64,000 bases of DNA from Deltaproteobacteria bacterium (GCA_029262315.1 JAJCZP010000265.1:33758-97757); one strand, 5' to 3'. Positions 15,082-25,224 are shown, counted from the stretch's first letter. The notes: generated by a model from the sequence alone, not told the origin. Made by a program: numbers and translations.

Positions 15082-17745
15082 TCACGCATAAGCGGGATCG
15101 CGTTTGTCAGGGTCGAGGTCGAGGCTGACGATTGCATCTTGTACCTGCTCTCGCGAGAGGTCGCCCCGGGCGGCCAATTCCGAGAGAGCCGCGACGCAGA
15201 TGGAAGTCGCATCGACTTCGAAAAAGCGTCGCAATGCCTGGCGTGTATCGCTTCGGCCGAAGCCGTCAGTGCCGAGCGACCGTATGCCAGCCGGGACGAA
15301 CGGCGCGATCTGATCGGGGACGATCTTCATGTAGTCGCTGGCCGCAACGATGGGCCAGGGCTCGGACGCGAGCGCACGGGCGATATACGGGACGCGTGGT
15401 GGGTCGAGGGGATGCAGCATGTTGTGGCGCGTGGCGGCGAGGCCGTCTCGCCGGAGCTGAGTGTAGCTGGTGACACTCCAGACGTTCGCGCTCACGCCAC
15501 GCTCGGCGAGGAGATCGCTCGCGGCGAGAGCTTCATGTAAGATCGCGCCGCTTCCGAAGAGATGCAGCCGGGGAGTGTCGGTCGATGCGTCGACGTGTCG
15601 TACTTTGTACAGTCCGTGGAGGATGCCTTCCTCCGCACCCTCGGGCATTGCCGGTTGGTTCCAGGCTTCGTTCATCACGGTCAGGTAGTAGAACGTGTCC
15701 TCACGTTCGATGTACATACGGCGGATGCCGTCGGCGATGATGACGGCGATCTCGTACGCGTACGCCGGATCGTACGCGCGGAGCGATGGAACCACGCTCG
15801 CCAGCACGTGGCTGTGGCCGTCCTGATGCTGCAATCCCTCGCCGGCTAGCGTGGTCCGGCCCGCGGTCGCTCCGATCAGGAATCCCTTTCCGCGCGCGTC
15901 GGCATGCTGCCAGATGAGATCACCCACCCGTTGGAAGCCGAACATCGAGTAGAAGATGAAGAATGGAATCGTGTTGATTCCATGGGCCGCGTACGCCGTG
16001 CCGGCGGCGGTGAACGATGCCAGCGCGCCGGCTTCGGTAATGCCCTCTTCGAGGAGCTGGCCGTCGGCGACCTCGCGATAGTAGGCGACGATGTCGGAAT
16101 CGACCGGCTCGTAGCGTTGCCCCAGCTGCGAGTAGATCCCGAACTTTCGGAAGAGCGAGTCCATGCCGAAGGTCCGGGCCTCGTCGGGGACGATCGGTAC
16201 AATCAGGCGCCCGATCTTGGGATCGCTCATCAGGTGTCGCAGCATGCTGACGAATACCTGCGTCGTCGCGACGTCGCGACCGTTGCCTTGGCGGAACTCC
16301 GCGAGGATTGCCGCGGGGTCCGAATCGAGCGGTGCGGAGCGGACGATCCGGCTCGGAACGTATCCGCCACGCGCGGTGACACGCTCGCGCAGATAGCGCA
16401 TCTCCTCGCTGTCGTCTGGCGGGCGGTAAAAGGGCATTCCGGGGAGAGCCTCGTCATCGATCGGAATGCCGAGCCGATCGCGGAACGCGCGGAGCTCAGT
16501 CTCGCCCAGCTTCTTCGCTTGGTGCGAGATATTGCGGCCCTCGGCTGCGGCGCCGAGGCCGTAGCCTTTGATCGTCTTGGCTAGAATCACGGTAGGCGCG
16601 TCGCGATGGGCTACGGCGGCGGCGTACGCCGCGTACACCTTTTCGACGTCGTGGCCCCCCCGTCGAAGCGCGCGGAGCTTGGCATCGGTCAGATCGGCGA
16701 CGAGCGCGGCGAGTCGAGGATCGGTACCGAAGAAGTCCCGCCGAATGTATTCGCCGGACTCGACGCAGTATTTTTGATACTGCCCGTCGACGACCGAGTT
16801 CATGCGCTCCACGAGGATGCCCTCGGAGTCGCGTGCGAGCAGCGGATCCCAGTCGTCGCCCCAGATCACTTTGATCACGTTCCAGCCGGCGCCGCGAAAC
16901 GCACCTTCGAGTTCCTGAATGATCTTGCCGTTCCCGCGGACGGGGCCGTCGAGTCGCTGGAGATTGCAGTTGACCACCCAGATCAAGTTGTCGAGTTTCT
17001 CGCGCGACGCCAGGGTGATCGCTCCCAGGCTCTCGGGTTCGTCCATTTCGCCATCGCCGAGGAAGGCCCATACGTGTCCTTCGGTCCCATCGATGAGGCC
17101 GCGGGCGCGCGCGTAGCGGTTGAAGCGTGCCTGATAGATCGAGCAGATCGGGGCTAAGCCCATCGACACCGTGGGCCACTCCCAGAACTCAGGCATGAGC
17201 CATGGGTGAGGATATGAGGAAAGCCCGCCTTCCGAGGCGAGTTCGCGGCGGAAATTGTCTAGTTGCGGCAGGCCGAGGCGGCCCTCGAGAAACGCGCGAG
17301 CATAGATGCCAGGAGCGGCATGGCCTTGAAAGTAGATGAAATCGCCGGATGCCTCCGGTGTGTGTGCCCGAAAGAAATGGTGGAAGCCGACTTCGAGGAG
17401 TGTCGCCAACGAGGCATACGTCGAAATGTGCCCGCCGATTCCCCCCGAGTGGTCGTTGGCTCGTATCACCATGGCGGCGGCGTTCCAGCGTACGAGATTC
17501 TTGATGCGGCGCTCGATCGCCCGATCACCCGGGTAGGCGGGTTGCTGCTCCACCGGGATGGTGTTCACGTACGGCGTGTTGGCGGTGAACGGCGCGATGA
17601 CTCCGCGCCGATAGCCGTACTCCAGAAGTCGCGAGATCACGTAGCGGGCACGCTCCCCGCCACCCTCGTCGATCACAGCGTCGAGGGACTCGATCCAGCC
17701 GGCCGCCTCGGCGCGGTCGGCATCACGGGGAACGCGCACATCCAT
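15082..17745 (-). CDS. aceE: Pyruvate dehydrogenase E1 component (homodimeric, AceE)
   Basis: 887 residues, the same length as the E. coli enzyme. It decarboxylates pyruvate with thiamine diphosphate and acetylates the lipoyl group of E2. The ThDP-binding GDG...NN-type motif appears as FLGDGEMDEPESLGAITLA followed by NCNLQRLDGPVRGNGKI. The substrate and dimer regions are also intact (GHISTYASLATLLEVGFHHFF; AGRTTLAGEGLQHQDGHSH). It lies alone: no E2, E3 or pdhR gene is in the window, so the partners must be elsewhere. It sits between two glycan operons as an unlinked housekeeping gene. Confidence 0.93.
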   Translation of the reverse strand: MDVRVPRDADRAEAAGWIESLDAVIDEGGGERARYVISRLLEYGYRRGVIAPFTANTPYVNTIPVEQQPAYPGDRAIERRIKNLVRWNAAAMVIRANDHSGGIGGHISTYASLATLLEVGFHHFFRAHTPEASGDFIYFQGHAAPGIYARAFLEGRLGLPQLDNFRRELASEGGLSSYPHPWLMPEFWEWPTVSMGLAPICSIYQARFNRYARARGLIDGTEGHVWAFLGDGEMDEPESLGAITLASREKLDNLIWVVNCNLQRLDGPVRGNGKIIQELEGAFRGAGWNVIKVIWGDDWDPLLARDSEGILVERMNSVVDGQYQKYCVESGEYIRRDFFGTDPRLAALVADLTDAKLRALRRGGHDVEKVYAAYAAAVAHRDAPTVILAKTIKGYGLGAAAEGRNISHQAKKLGETELRAFRDRLGIPIDDEALPGMPFYRPPDDSEEMRYLRERVTARGGYVPSRIVRSAPLDSDPAAILAEFRQGNGRDVATTQVFVSMLRHLMSDPKIGRLIVPIVPDEARTFGMDSLFRKFGIYSQLGQRYEPVDSDIVAYYREVADGQLLEEGITEAGALASFTAAGTAYAAHGINTIPFFIFYSMFGFQRVGDLIWQHADARGKGFLIGATAGRTTLAGEGLQHQDGHSHVLASVVPSLRAYDPAYAYEIAVIIADGIRRMYIEREDTFYYLTVMNEAWNQPAMPEGAEEGILHGLYKVRHVDASTDTPRLHLFGSGAILHEALAASDLLAERGVSANVWSVTSYTQLRRDGLAATRHNMLHPLDPPRVPYIARALASEPWPIVAASDYMKIVPDQIAPFVPAGIRSLGTDGFGRSDTRQALRRFFEVDATSICVAALSELAARGDLSREQVQDAIVSLDLDPDKRDPAYA

Positions 17746-18034
17746 GTCCGATTGAAGATACCACGGCGTGCGGTCTTTGCGATCTGCATCGCCTGTACGG
17801 CCGTGCGGATGCGCTATGGTCCGCTATGGTGCCGACAGCCGCGCCCGGCGTGAAGGCGCTTGCCGGTCCGGAGGCATCCTCGTATTCTTCTGGGGCTCCG
17901 TGGTAGGTGCCGCGCAGGATGTGCCGTGTTCGGTGCGCGCGTTTAGATGCTGACGGGCTCCGGGGGTAGTGAGGTAGAGTGGGGGAGCCGGCCCAGGCCG
18001 AGACACGGCTGTCCGAGACCCAAACATTACCGTG

Positions 18035-20209
18035 ATGAAGGAATACGAACGCGCGATGCTGCTTCGGCGAGGTGTCGAAGTGTTGGTTGCCGCCGGGGTG
18101 TTCATCCTCGGGCTGACGCTCTGTCGTCGCGCCATCATCCTCTCAGACGAAGGGTATCTGCTCATGCAGGCCCTCGACATGGCGCAGGGGAAGGTCCTGT
18201 ACCGCGACATGGACTCCTTTGTTGCTCCGGGAGCCTGGTTCGTGCTTGCGGCGCTCTTCCGCATGGTCGAGCCGACCGTGATCGCCACCCGCATGGTCGC
18301 GCTGGTCGCCTACCTCGGGATGGTGTGGACGTGCTTCCGCATCGCGGACCGACTTGCCGGGCGATGGTCCGCATGTGCGACGGCCGTCGCACTCGGAGTC
18401 TGCACCGTGTGGGCGTTCCCGGCTTGGACCTTCTCGTTCTACTCTCCGTACTCGGTGCTGTGCGCGCTCGTCGCTCTCGAGCGCATCCTGGCGTGGCAGG
18501 TGTCGGACCGCTCCCGCGATCTCGTCTGGGCCGGCGTCTTTCTTGGCTTTGCGATCGTGTGCAAACAGAACTACGGCGTGTTTGCGGCGGTGGGGTGCGC
18601 TGCCGCGGTTCTCGCCTCGCTTGGAGCGCGAGGCACGTTCGGTCGCGTGCTTCCTTCCGCCTTGCGATTGGGGGGCGGTGTGATCGCGGCGGTCGTCCCG
18701 GTGGTGGGGTACTTCCTCTACCACGGCGCGGCGGGGCATGCGTTCGACGCGCTCGTCATGCACCCCTTCCGGGGCTTTCTCGTGGCGCATCGCATTCCGT
18801 ATCTCGGGCTGAGCGAGCTCATCGACCCGCAGCTCATCGCCGGAGCCGGGCGGTTCACCTACGGCGCCTATCCGATGCTCAAGACCGGCCTCCATCTGCG
18901 ATGGGCCGCGGGCAGCATCCAGTTCGTCGAGCAGTTGCATGTCGTGCTGTACTGGGTGCCGGTGCTGGTGTTCGCGTTGGCGAGCGTCCTGGTGGCGCGT
19001 TCGCTTTCTCGTCGTTCCCTGGACGTTGGGCTCGCGAGCGTGCTGGCAGTTGCCGGACTGGTGTTCCTCGGGGTGTTTCCCCGTGCGGATTTCAACCACC
19101 TGATGAACGTGTACCAGCCCGTCGTTCTCCTTGGTGTGATCGTGACACAGCGGGTGACGCGGCTCTCAGAGGGGCGGGTCTGGCGCGCCTGCAGCATCGG
19201 CTTCGCGTGTATCCTCTTCGCGCCCTACGCGCTGCTCGCGACCTCGTGGTATGTGAGTCTTCTCACCGGTTTGCAGCAGCCGCTCGCCGCCCCGCGGGGC
19301 GGGGTGCTGATCGATCCGTGGGAGGCCGGCATGATCGACTTCGAGGTCGAGACCATGCGTGCGCGTACCCGTCCCGATGAGCCGGTGTTGACTGTTCCCG
19401 GTCTCGCGATGCTCAACTTCCTGGCGGAACGTCCCATGCCCAGTCGCTACTACAACCTGTACGAGGTCCATATCGCGCATGATCGCGGTACCAGCGCCGT
19501 CGCGGAGTCCGAGCGCCGGGGGAGCCGGCTTGCCGTCGTCGACTACAACAATTTCTTTTCCGATCCGGTGGGGCTGAGCGAGTACGCTCCCGTGTTGGCG
19601 GGTCATCTCCGTCGAGATTTCTCCCCGCTATTGTCGGTTGCCGTGGACAAACACCTTTTCCTCGAGCGGCGCGCCACTTCCCTTCCCAATCGCAAGCTCG
19701 TGAGCGGTCTCGAGGACTGCGACGCCCTCACCGATGCGGAGTTCGGAGACCGTGTCATCCGCCACCACCTCTTCTTCGATGCGCTGTATCATTTTCTGGA
19801 GAACGGGGCCGAAGGGGAGCGTCAGGTGAGTGAGACCGAGTGTCGCATTCATATCCCTGCCGGCGCTCAGCTGCGAGTGCGGGTCGGCTACCGTCAGCCG
19901 CTTGGTGTTGGGGATGACGCTCGGCTTCTCGCGGAGATGTGGGCACGGATCGGCGAGGATGGCGAGGGCGAGCGCCTGCTCGAGGCGGAGGTCCCGCTTG
20001 CGGCGCAGGTGGGTTGGGGCTCGCCGGCGCCGGCCGAGTACGAGGTCGACGTGGCGCATCTCGCGGGTCGGGACGTTACGCTCATTCTGCGCACGGTCTT
20101 CGATGGCGAGATCGAGATGAACGCGCTCGAGCTGTGGGGCTTTGCCATGGTGTGGCAGGATCTGCAGATAGAGCACGGACGCGTCAGTGCGCGTGAAGAC
20201 GGGGCATGA
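18035..20209 (+). CDS. GT-C-like integral membrane protein with C-terminal soluble domain
   Basis: 724 residues. At least ten hydrophobic segments fill residues about 15-420. The first periplasmic loop has SDEG (38-40) followed by GKVLYRDMDSFVAPG, a Tyr-Ser-Pro-Tyr segment (FSFYSPYSVLCAL), VCKQNYGVFAAVGC, and FPRADFNHLMNVYQP. The same ordered motifs recur in the genes at 22685, 33308 and 39972, so these are paralogues. An acidic pair in the first loop is typical of GT-C enzymes that use polyprenyl-phosphate sugars (ArnT/PMT-like). The C-terminal about 180 residues look like a beta-rich soluble domain (CRIHIPAGAQLRVRVGYRQP). I chose ATG 18035 over the GTG at 18032. Operon with an acyltransferase. 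Confidence 0.75.
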   Translation: MKEYERAMLLRRGVEVLVAAGVFILGLTLCRRAIILSDEGYLLMQALDMAQGKVLYRDMDSFVAPGAWFVLAALFRMVEPTVIATRMVALVAYLGMVWTCFRIADRLAGRWSACATAVALGVCTVWAFPAWTFSFYSPYSVLCALVALERILAWQVSDRSRDLVWAGVFLGFAIVCKQNYGVFAAVGCAAAVLASLGARGTFGRVLPSALRLGGGVIAAVVPVVGYFLYHGAAGHAFDALVMHPFRGFLVAHRIPYLGLSELIDPQLIAGAGRFTYGAYPMLKTGLHLRWAAGSIQFVEQLHVVLYWVPVLVFALASVLVARSLSRRSLDVGLASVLAVAGLVFLGVFPRADFNHLMNVYQPVVLLGVIVTQRVTRLSEGRVWRACSIGFACILFAPYALLATSWYVSLLTGLQQPLAAPRGGVLIDPWEAGMIDFEVETMRARTRPDEPVLTVPGLAMLNFLAERPMPSRYYNLYEVHIAHDRGTSAVAESERRGSRLAVVDYNNFFSDPVGLSEYAPVLAGHLRRDFSPLLSVAVDKHLFLERRATSLPNRKLVSGLEDCDALTDAEFGDRVIRHHLFFDALYHFLENGAEGERQVSETECRIHIPAGAQLRVRVGYRQPLGVGDDARLLAEMWARIGEDGEGERLLEAEVPLAAQVGWGSPAPAEYEVDVAHLAGRDVTLILRTVFDGEIEMNALELWGFAMVWQDLQIEHGRVSAREDGA

Positions 20210-21216
20210 ACCAAGATCCCCAGCCGCAACTTGCACGCTTCCCAGAGGCCGACGCTCTCAAGGCCGTTGGTATTCTCGCGGTCGTGTTCATTCATTGTAT
20301 GCGGTCCCCGTGGGCGCCCGATGTGCAGAGCGTGGAGATCTGGCTTCTCCATCTGACGGCGTTCGCCGTGCCCGGGTTCGTTGCGGTGTCGGGTTTTCTC
20401 TACGCGACACCCGCCTCCCTGACTGGTGCGATGATGCGGCGACGCCTGCAACGCATTCTTCTTCCGTATCTCGTCGCCTCCGCGGCGGCCCAGATCTACC
20501 GATTCGTGGAGGGCATGCCGTCGGAGAGCGGAAGTCTCGTCGGAGATGTGCTCTTGGGGGCCTCCTTTGGTCCGTACTACTATGTGTTCATCATCGTCAC
20601 GCTCGTGGTTGCTACCCCACTGATCGCGCGCGTCCCGGCGTCATGGCATCCCGCGCTGCTCGTGTTTCTGGTTGCTGGAACGTTCGTGTCACAAGGATTG
20701 ATCGACAACAGCCGCGGCAACGGCTTGAGCGGGCTTTACTATCTCCGGAACCCGCTCCTATTCGGCGGCTACTTCTTTCTCGGTTGGATGGTCCGTGTGC
20801 ATCGGTCGACGCTGATTGCCGCGCTGGCGGACAAGCAGCGGCCGACGGCTGCTCTCCTTGCGTTGACGTCGGTTGCCTGTCTGGCTGTCGTTGCCGCCGG
20901 TCTTCCGCCACGGGCGGTGATGCGCGCGGCCAGTGTCAACGTCTACGTCGTGCTCGCCTTCGTCTTCGTGCTGGCGCAGGCGCGCCGGTCGCTGCCGGGT
21001 TGGGTGCGTTTTCTCAGTGACGGGACGTACGCGATCTATCTATTTCATCTTTTTTTCATGTACTCCGCCAGCAGCTGGTTTCAGCATCCGCCCGGAGGGT
21101 TCGACCCGGCGGCGGTCGTAGGCCGGTTCGCGGTCGGGATCCTGGGTTCTGTTCTTTTCGTGCTCGTCGGTCGCCGCGTTCTCGGGCGCGCCAGTCGTTT
21201 GGTCATAGGTGCATGA
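20206..21216 (+). CDS. Acyltransferase 3 family membrane protein
   Basis: 336 residues and about ten membrane segments. The N-terminus has FPEADALKAVGILAVVFIHCMRS, the family's conserved first helix with the essential His (here His30), followed by FAVPGFVAVSGFLYATP and the Arg-rich loop MMRRRLQRILLPYLVAS. These fit acyltransferase-3 enzymes that O-acylate sugars of surface polysaccharides. Acceptor and acyl donor cannot be read. Start ATG overlaps the stop of the preceding GT-C-like gene (ATGA), so the pair probably acts on the same glycan. Confidence 0.88.
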   Translation: MNQDPQPQLARFPEADALKAVGILAVVFIHCMRSPWAPDVQSVEIWLLHLTAFAVPGFVAVSGFLYATPASLTGAMMRRRLQRILLPYLVASAAAQIYRFVEGMPSESGSLVGDVLLGASFGPYYYVFIIVTLVVATPLIARVPASWHPALLVFLVAGTFVSQGLIDNSRGNGLSGLYYLRNPLLFGGYFFLGWMVRVHRSTLIAALADKQRPTAALLALTSVACLAVVAAGLPPRAVMRAASVNVYVVLAFVFVLAQARRSLPGWVRFLSDGTYAIYLFHLFFMYSASSWFQHPPGGFDPAAVVGRFAVGILGSVLFVLVGRRVLGRASRLVIGA

Positions 21217-21289
21217 TGCGTGGGTTACGTCGCAATATCGCTTTTCTTCTAGTAGGGTATTCCTCGTGGGGTTTGATCGGAGACGCAGC

Positions 21290-22633
21290 GTGACACGACG
21301 TGGCCGAGTACGCTGGCTGCTCGTTTGTGCCCTTCTGGGCACGTGCGTGGCGATATCGACGGGATGTACGCAGCCCCCAGCTGAGCCGCAGAGTCGGCGC
21401 GCCCTCCTCATCGGAATCGACGGCGCCTCGCTTCGCGTCATCGATCCTCTCATTCGACAAGGACGCTTGCCGAGCCTTGCTGCGATTGCGCAGGCCGGTG
21501 CGTCAGGCCCGCTTCGCTCTCACTATCCTCTCCTCTCTCCCAGGGTGTGGACGTCCATCGCGACCGGCAAGGAGCCGAAGAAGCATGGCATCCTCAACTG
21601 GGTACGTCCGGGTGGGAAGGAGACTCGTGAGCTGATGCAGAGCTCCGATCGTAAAGTGCACGCGCTGTGGAACATCGCCTCCACCCACGGACGCACGGTG
21701 GGGACCGTCAACTGGCTCAATACCTATCCCACCGAGATCGTGGACGGGATCGTGGTCTCGGACGCGGCGATTCCGGGCGAGGTGCGTAATCGCGAGATGT
21801 TCTTCGCCCGGAAGGACGCGGCTGTGGCGGCCGACGCGCCCAAAGAGGGGACGACGTTCCCCGCCGAGTGGCATGAGCGCGTGACGAAGATCCGAAAGGA
21901 GCCCCGGCTGTTTGCGGATTTGCCGAACCCTTTCGAGGGTGATGTGGACTTTCCGAAGTGGGCCTTCCGCGGGCTCCTCTCGACCGCGTTCGCCAACGAC
22001 GATCTGATCGCCCGTCTCGCGCTCGCGGTGGAAGAGGAGATCAAGCCGGACCTGCTCATGGTGTTGATGCCTGGCATCGACAAAATCTCGCATTTTCTTT
22101 GGGGTACGTTGGAGCCGGCAGACAGCTATCCGGATACGCTGCAATTCACCCGTGCGCAGCGTGAGACCAGTCGACAAGCGCTGCTTGCGACCTACATCCA
22201 GGCCGATCGTCTCATCGGAGCGCTCGTGGCGCGGTTCGGACCCGAGGATCTCGTCATGGTCGTCTCCGATCATGGCTTCGAGGCGCGGGTGTTGGCCAAG
22301 GGCCAGACGACTGGCGGTCACGACACCGCGAAGGCGTTGTACGGGGTGATGTTCGCACGCGGCACCGGCATCGCCCCGGGCCAACTCGTGCGTGGTGTCT
22401 CCGTGAACGATGTCACGCCGACGATTCTTGCCTGGTGGAACATGCCGGTCGGTGAGGACATGGACGGCACACCGGCGAACTTTCTCGGTATCGACGATCC
22501 TGCCACGATCGCGACGCATGATACCTCGCCCGTCAAGCGGGTCGCCATCGATCTTCCGGCTGGGGCCGAGGATGCCAAGCTCGATCAGCTTCGCGCACTC
22601 GGCTATCTGCAAGAGGAGCACGAGATCGAGTAG
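21290..22633 (+). CDS. Type I phosphodiesterase/nucleotide pyrophosphatase-fold lipoprotein
   Basis: 447 residues, alkaline phosphatase superfamily. LLIGIDGASLRVIDPLI carries metal-binding Asp44; YPLLSPRVWTSIATGKEP places a Ser at the nucleophile position used by Thr or Ser in this family; KHGILNW and VVSDHGFEARVLAKG supply further conserved residues, and TTGGHDT a metal His. The N-terminus is hydrophobic and ends in STGC, suggesting a lipoprotein facing the periplasm. I chose GTG 21290 because GGAGAC sits upstream and a clean signal sequence follows; the ORF track starts 27 codons earlier, overlapping the acyltransferase. Hydrolysis of a phosphodiester on glycan or lipid is inference. Confidence 0.8.
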   Translation: MTRRGRVRWLLVCALLGTCVAISTGCTQPPAEPQSRRALLIGIDGASLRVIDPLIRQGRLPSLAAIAQAGASGPLRSHYPLLSPRVWTSIATGKEPKKHGILNWVRPGGKETRELMQSSDRKVHALWNIASTHGRTVGTVNWLNTYPTEIVDGIVVSDAAIPGEVRNREMFFARKDAAVAADAPKEGTTFPAEWHERVTKIRKEPRLFADLPNPFEGDVDFPKWAFRGLLSTAFANDDLIARLALAVEEEIKPDLLMVLMPGIDKISHFLWGTLEPADSYPDTLQFTRAQRETSRQALLATYIQADRLIGALVARFGPEDLVMVVSDHGFEARVLAKGQTTGGHDTAKALYGVMFARGTGIAPGQLVRGVSVNDVTPTILAWWNMPVGEDMDGTPANFLGIDDPATIATHDTSPVKRVAIDLPAGAEDAKLDQLRALGYLQEEHEIE

Positions 22634-22684
22634 CCGTGGGCGGTTCCGGACGCGCTCGGAGGGCGCGGTTGCGATCCCGGGCGG

Positions 22685-24346
22685 CTAGCGTTCCGAACGA
22701 TTCCTGATCAAGCCGTACCAGGGCTGCGCGCCTTCTTGGATCACACTCGCGCGGGTGTAGGTGCTCTCGAGGTAGCCCACGAGTTCCGGGAAGATCTCCT
22801 CGAAGGGTGCGAACTGCGCGTACATCGTCGGCTTGTACACGACGCAGCGGGTGCGCGTGGCTTCGAGGGCCGCGACGATGGCGGGTCCGTCGACATTGCC
22901 CGGAATCGTCAGATCGAAGGGCGTGGGATTGCGGCGGCCGGTGATCACGTACAGGAGCGGCATGTCGGGGGCTACGAAAATCGGTGCGCCTGGCGGCGCG
23001 CACTCTTCGATGAAGGCTGCGGCGCGGCGGTAGCTCGCGGCGACGTCGGGAGCTACCGATACGGAGACTGCGCGCAGGTCGGCAGGGTCGGGATGCCAAC
23101 GACGGATGTCGCCGGAGAGACGCGCGGCGACGAGGATCAGGGCGAGGGCCGCGCCCATCCAGGCAACACGCCAAGACCACGCCGCTACGGCGAAGCGCCT
23201 CAGCAGCGTCCGGTCGATGCGGTCGCTGGCCATGGCGACGATCGGGAGGACCGGGGCCATGATGAACGCGAGGTGCGACCAGATCGCCGAAGGAAAGAGG
23301 CCGAAGAACAGTAGGGTCGCGAAGACCGCGATGGCAAGTGCGGCGTTCCGTGCGCGAGGGGCCTCGCCCCGCAGTCCCCACACGAGGAAGGGGGCGAGCA
23401 GAAGTGCGCCTATGGTCCCTCCGTAGGCGAGACGGATGATCGTGCTCCGGAGGAACGGTGACGGAATCGCTCCGAAGAACGGCTCCGCGCGTACGAGATA
23501 GTTGAAGAGAGTCGGCGGCGTGTACACGAACACGAACCGGCCGTCGTCTGCTGGATGTGCGCCAAAGATCGGCGGTAGCGGGTCGTTGTACGCCACCAGT
23601 TGTGTGTCGCCGATGGTGAGTAGGGTGGCATCGAGGAGGGCGTAGAGTCCGCCCGTCGCAGCGAAGTAGCCGAGAGCGGCGAGGGTGACGGCCGCGCCGC
23701 CGAGGCCGATCGGAAGGAGCCCGCCGACGACCGAGCGTCGGATGCCCGGAGCGTTCCGACGGGTTGCCATGTACGTGACGATGACGGCCAGGAACGCGAG
23801 GCCGCCGAAATTCTGCTTGGTGAGGGCGCAGCAGGCGAGGGCCACCCCGACGCCGAGACCGTCCGTCGTCCGCGCGGACTCCTGATAGCGCACCAGCATA
23901 CCCAGCGTTCCCAGCGCGAAGACCAGGGAGAGTGGCGAATAGTTGAACATGCTCAGGACAGGGAAGCTGAGGATGACCAGGAAGAGGTAGAGCCCCACGG
24001 GGAGGAGAGCCCAGCCCGGCCGCGTGACACGCGCCGTCAATGCAAAGAGGAGCATCGCCGTGGCCGCGTTGACCAGCATCTGCGCCCAGCGTGTGACGAT
24101 CAGGTCGCTTCCCGCGAGCGCCAGCAGCCATGCCGTCACGTAGTACACGCCCGGGAAGATCCCAGTATAGATGTCGCGATACAGGACCTCGCCGTGGTTC
24201 AGGCGCTCGGCGATGTTGAGCAACTGTCCCTCGTCGAGCGGCACGAGGCTACGGTCGTGGATGGCGAGTTGGGCGGCCATTCCCGCGATGCCCACGCCGG
24301 CCAGCGCGAGCCAGCCGGGGCGCGTTTTCGCCGCTGTGTGCCTCAC
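22685..24346 (-). CDS. GT-C-like integral membrane protein
   Basis: About 553 residues with at least ten hydrophobic segments. Paralogue of the 18035 protein: LDEG (38-40) followed by GEVLYRDIYTGIFPGVYYV, then FNYSPLSLVFALG, LTKQNFGGLAFLAV, and FPSAIWSHLAFIMAPV in the same order. The C-terminal part after the membrane helices is shorter than in the paralogues and has LLYVITGRRNPTPFDLTIPG and MYAQFAPFEEIFPEL. A role as a polyprenyl-phosphate-sugar transferase in the inner membrane is inferred from the GT-C-like shape. I chose GTG 24346 (VRHTAAKTRPGW) because GGCGAGGATC precedes it; a TATAGT -10-like hexamer lies at 24377-24382. Confidence 0.75.
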   Translation of the reverse strand: MRHTAAKTRPGWLALAGVGIAGMAAQLAIHDRSLVPLDEGQLLNIAERLNHGEVLYRDIYTGIFPGVYYVTAWLLALAGSDLIVTRWAQMLVNAATAMLLFALTARVTRPGWALLPVGLYLFLVILSFPVLSMFNYSPLSLVFALGTLGMLVRYQESARTTDGLGVGVALACCALTKQNFGGLAFLAVIVTYMATRRNAPGIRRSVVGGLLPIGLGGAAVTLAALGYFAATGGLYALLDATLLTIGDTQLVAYNDPLPPIFGAHPADDGRFVFVYTPPTLFNYLVRAEPFFGAIPSPFLRSTIIRLAYGGTIGALLLAPFLVWGLRGEAPRARNAALAIAVFATLLFFGLFPSAIWSHLAFIMAPVLPIVAMASDRIDRTLLRRFAVAAWSWRVAWMGAALALILVAARLSGDIRRWHPDPADLRAVSVSVAPDVAASYRRAAAFIEECAPPGAPIFVAPDMPLLYVITGRRNPTPFDLTIPGNVDGPAIVAALEATRTRCVVYKPTMYAQFAPFEEIFPELVGYLESTYTRASVIQEGAQPWYGLIRNRSER

Positions 24347-24456
24347 GATCCTCGCCGAGCCTTCCACACGGCAGGCACTATAGCGGCGTTGTCGCGGAGC
24401 CGCGATGACCGGTTTCGGCATGTCGCCGCATCGCATACGATCAGATCCGTACGCCC

Positions 24457-25209
24457 ATGGACGCCCACGAATACGACCGACTGGCCGAGTACGAGGAATG
24501 GTATTGGTGGCACCGCGCGCGTCAGACGATCGTGCAGACGCTGCTGCGTCGTCATGCGCCTCCGCACGCGCGTATCCTCGACGTGGGGTGTGGGACCGGC
24601 GCGACGACGCGAAGCCTGACCGAATTCGGCAACGTCGTCGGTCTCGACGTCGGCATGGACGCGCTCCGTTATGCGCAGCGGCGCGGTGTGCCTGTCGCCG
24701 CTTCGGTCGCGGCGCCGCTCGCGGTGCGCTCCGAGGCGGTCGATGTCGTGGTGGCGCTCGACGTCCTCGAGCATCTCCCCGACGATCACGCGGCCGCGGA
24801 GGAAATCTGGAGAGTCCTAACGCCGGGCGGTATCGTGCTGGTCACCGTCCCGGCGTATCAGTTCCTGTGGAGCGGCCACGATGTCGCGCTCGGGCACCAG
24901 CGCCGGTACCGCCGTCGGCAGCTCCGCGAGGTTCTTCGCGCCGGCGGCTTTGAGATCGAGCTGTGCTCGTACGTGATGGCGTCCGTGTTCCCGCCAGCGG
25001 CCGTCGTGCGGTTGGCCGACCGTCTCATGCCGCGTGAACGCGCGATGCAGGAGAGTGGTTACGTGGCGACACCGCCGGTCGTGAACAGCATCATGTCGCA
25101 CGTCGTCGGCTTCGAAGGACGGCTCGTCCAGCATGTGAATCTGCCCTTCGGGTTGAGCGTCGTCGCCGTCGCACGCCGTCCCCGGGGGCCGGCGGGGTCG
25201 TGTGTGTAG
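24457..25209 (+). CDS. Class I SAM-dependent methyltransferase
   Basis: 250 residues. The SAM-binding loop is ARILDVGCGTGATTRSL, motif II is VVGLDVGMDALRYA, and motif IV is VVVALDVLEHLPDDHAAAEEIWRVLTPGG. The protein starts MDAHEYDRLAEYEEWYWWHRARQ, a lead seen in sugar/lipid-linked methyltransferases of glycan clusters. The C-terminal third (HQRRYRRRQLREVLRAGGFE, then hydrophobic SYVMASVFPPAAVV) may contact membrane. Acceptor unknown; modification of a surface glycan fits its position but is inference. Single gene, divergent from the GT-C-like gene upstream. Confidence 0.85.
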   Translation: MDAHEYDRLAEYEEWYWWHRARQTIVQTLLRRHAPPHARILDVGCGTGATTRSLTEFGNVVGLDVGMDALRYAQRRGVPVAASVAAPLAVRSEAVDVVVALDVLEHLPDDHAAAEEIWRVLTPGGIVLVTVPAYQFLWSGHDVALGHQRRYRRRQLREVLRAGGFEIELCSYVMASVFPPAAVVRLADRLMPRERAMQESGYVATPPVVNSIMSHVVGFEGRLVQHVNLPFGLSVVAVARRPRGPAGSCV

Positions 25210-25224
25210 ATCGCGCGTGCTGTC

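Noticed and set aside
24377-24382. TATAGT as a firm promoter for the 22685 gene
   Set aside because: No convincing -35 at the correct distance was seen, so it is mentioned only in the gene entry.
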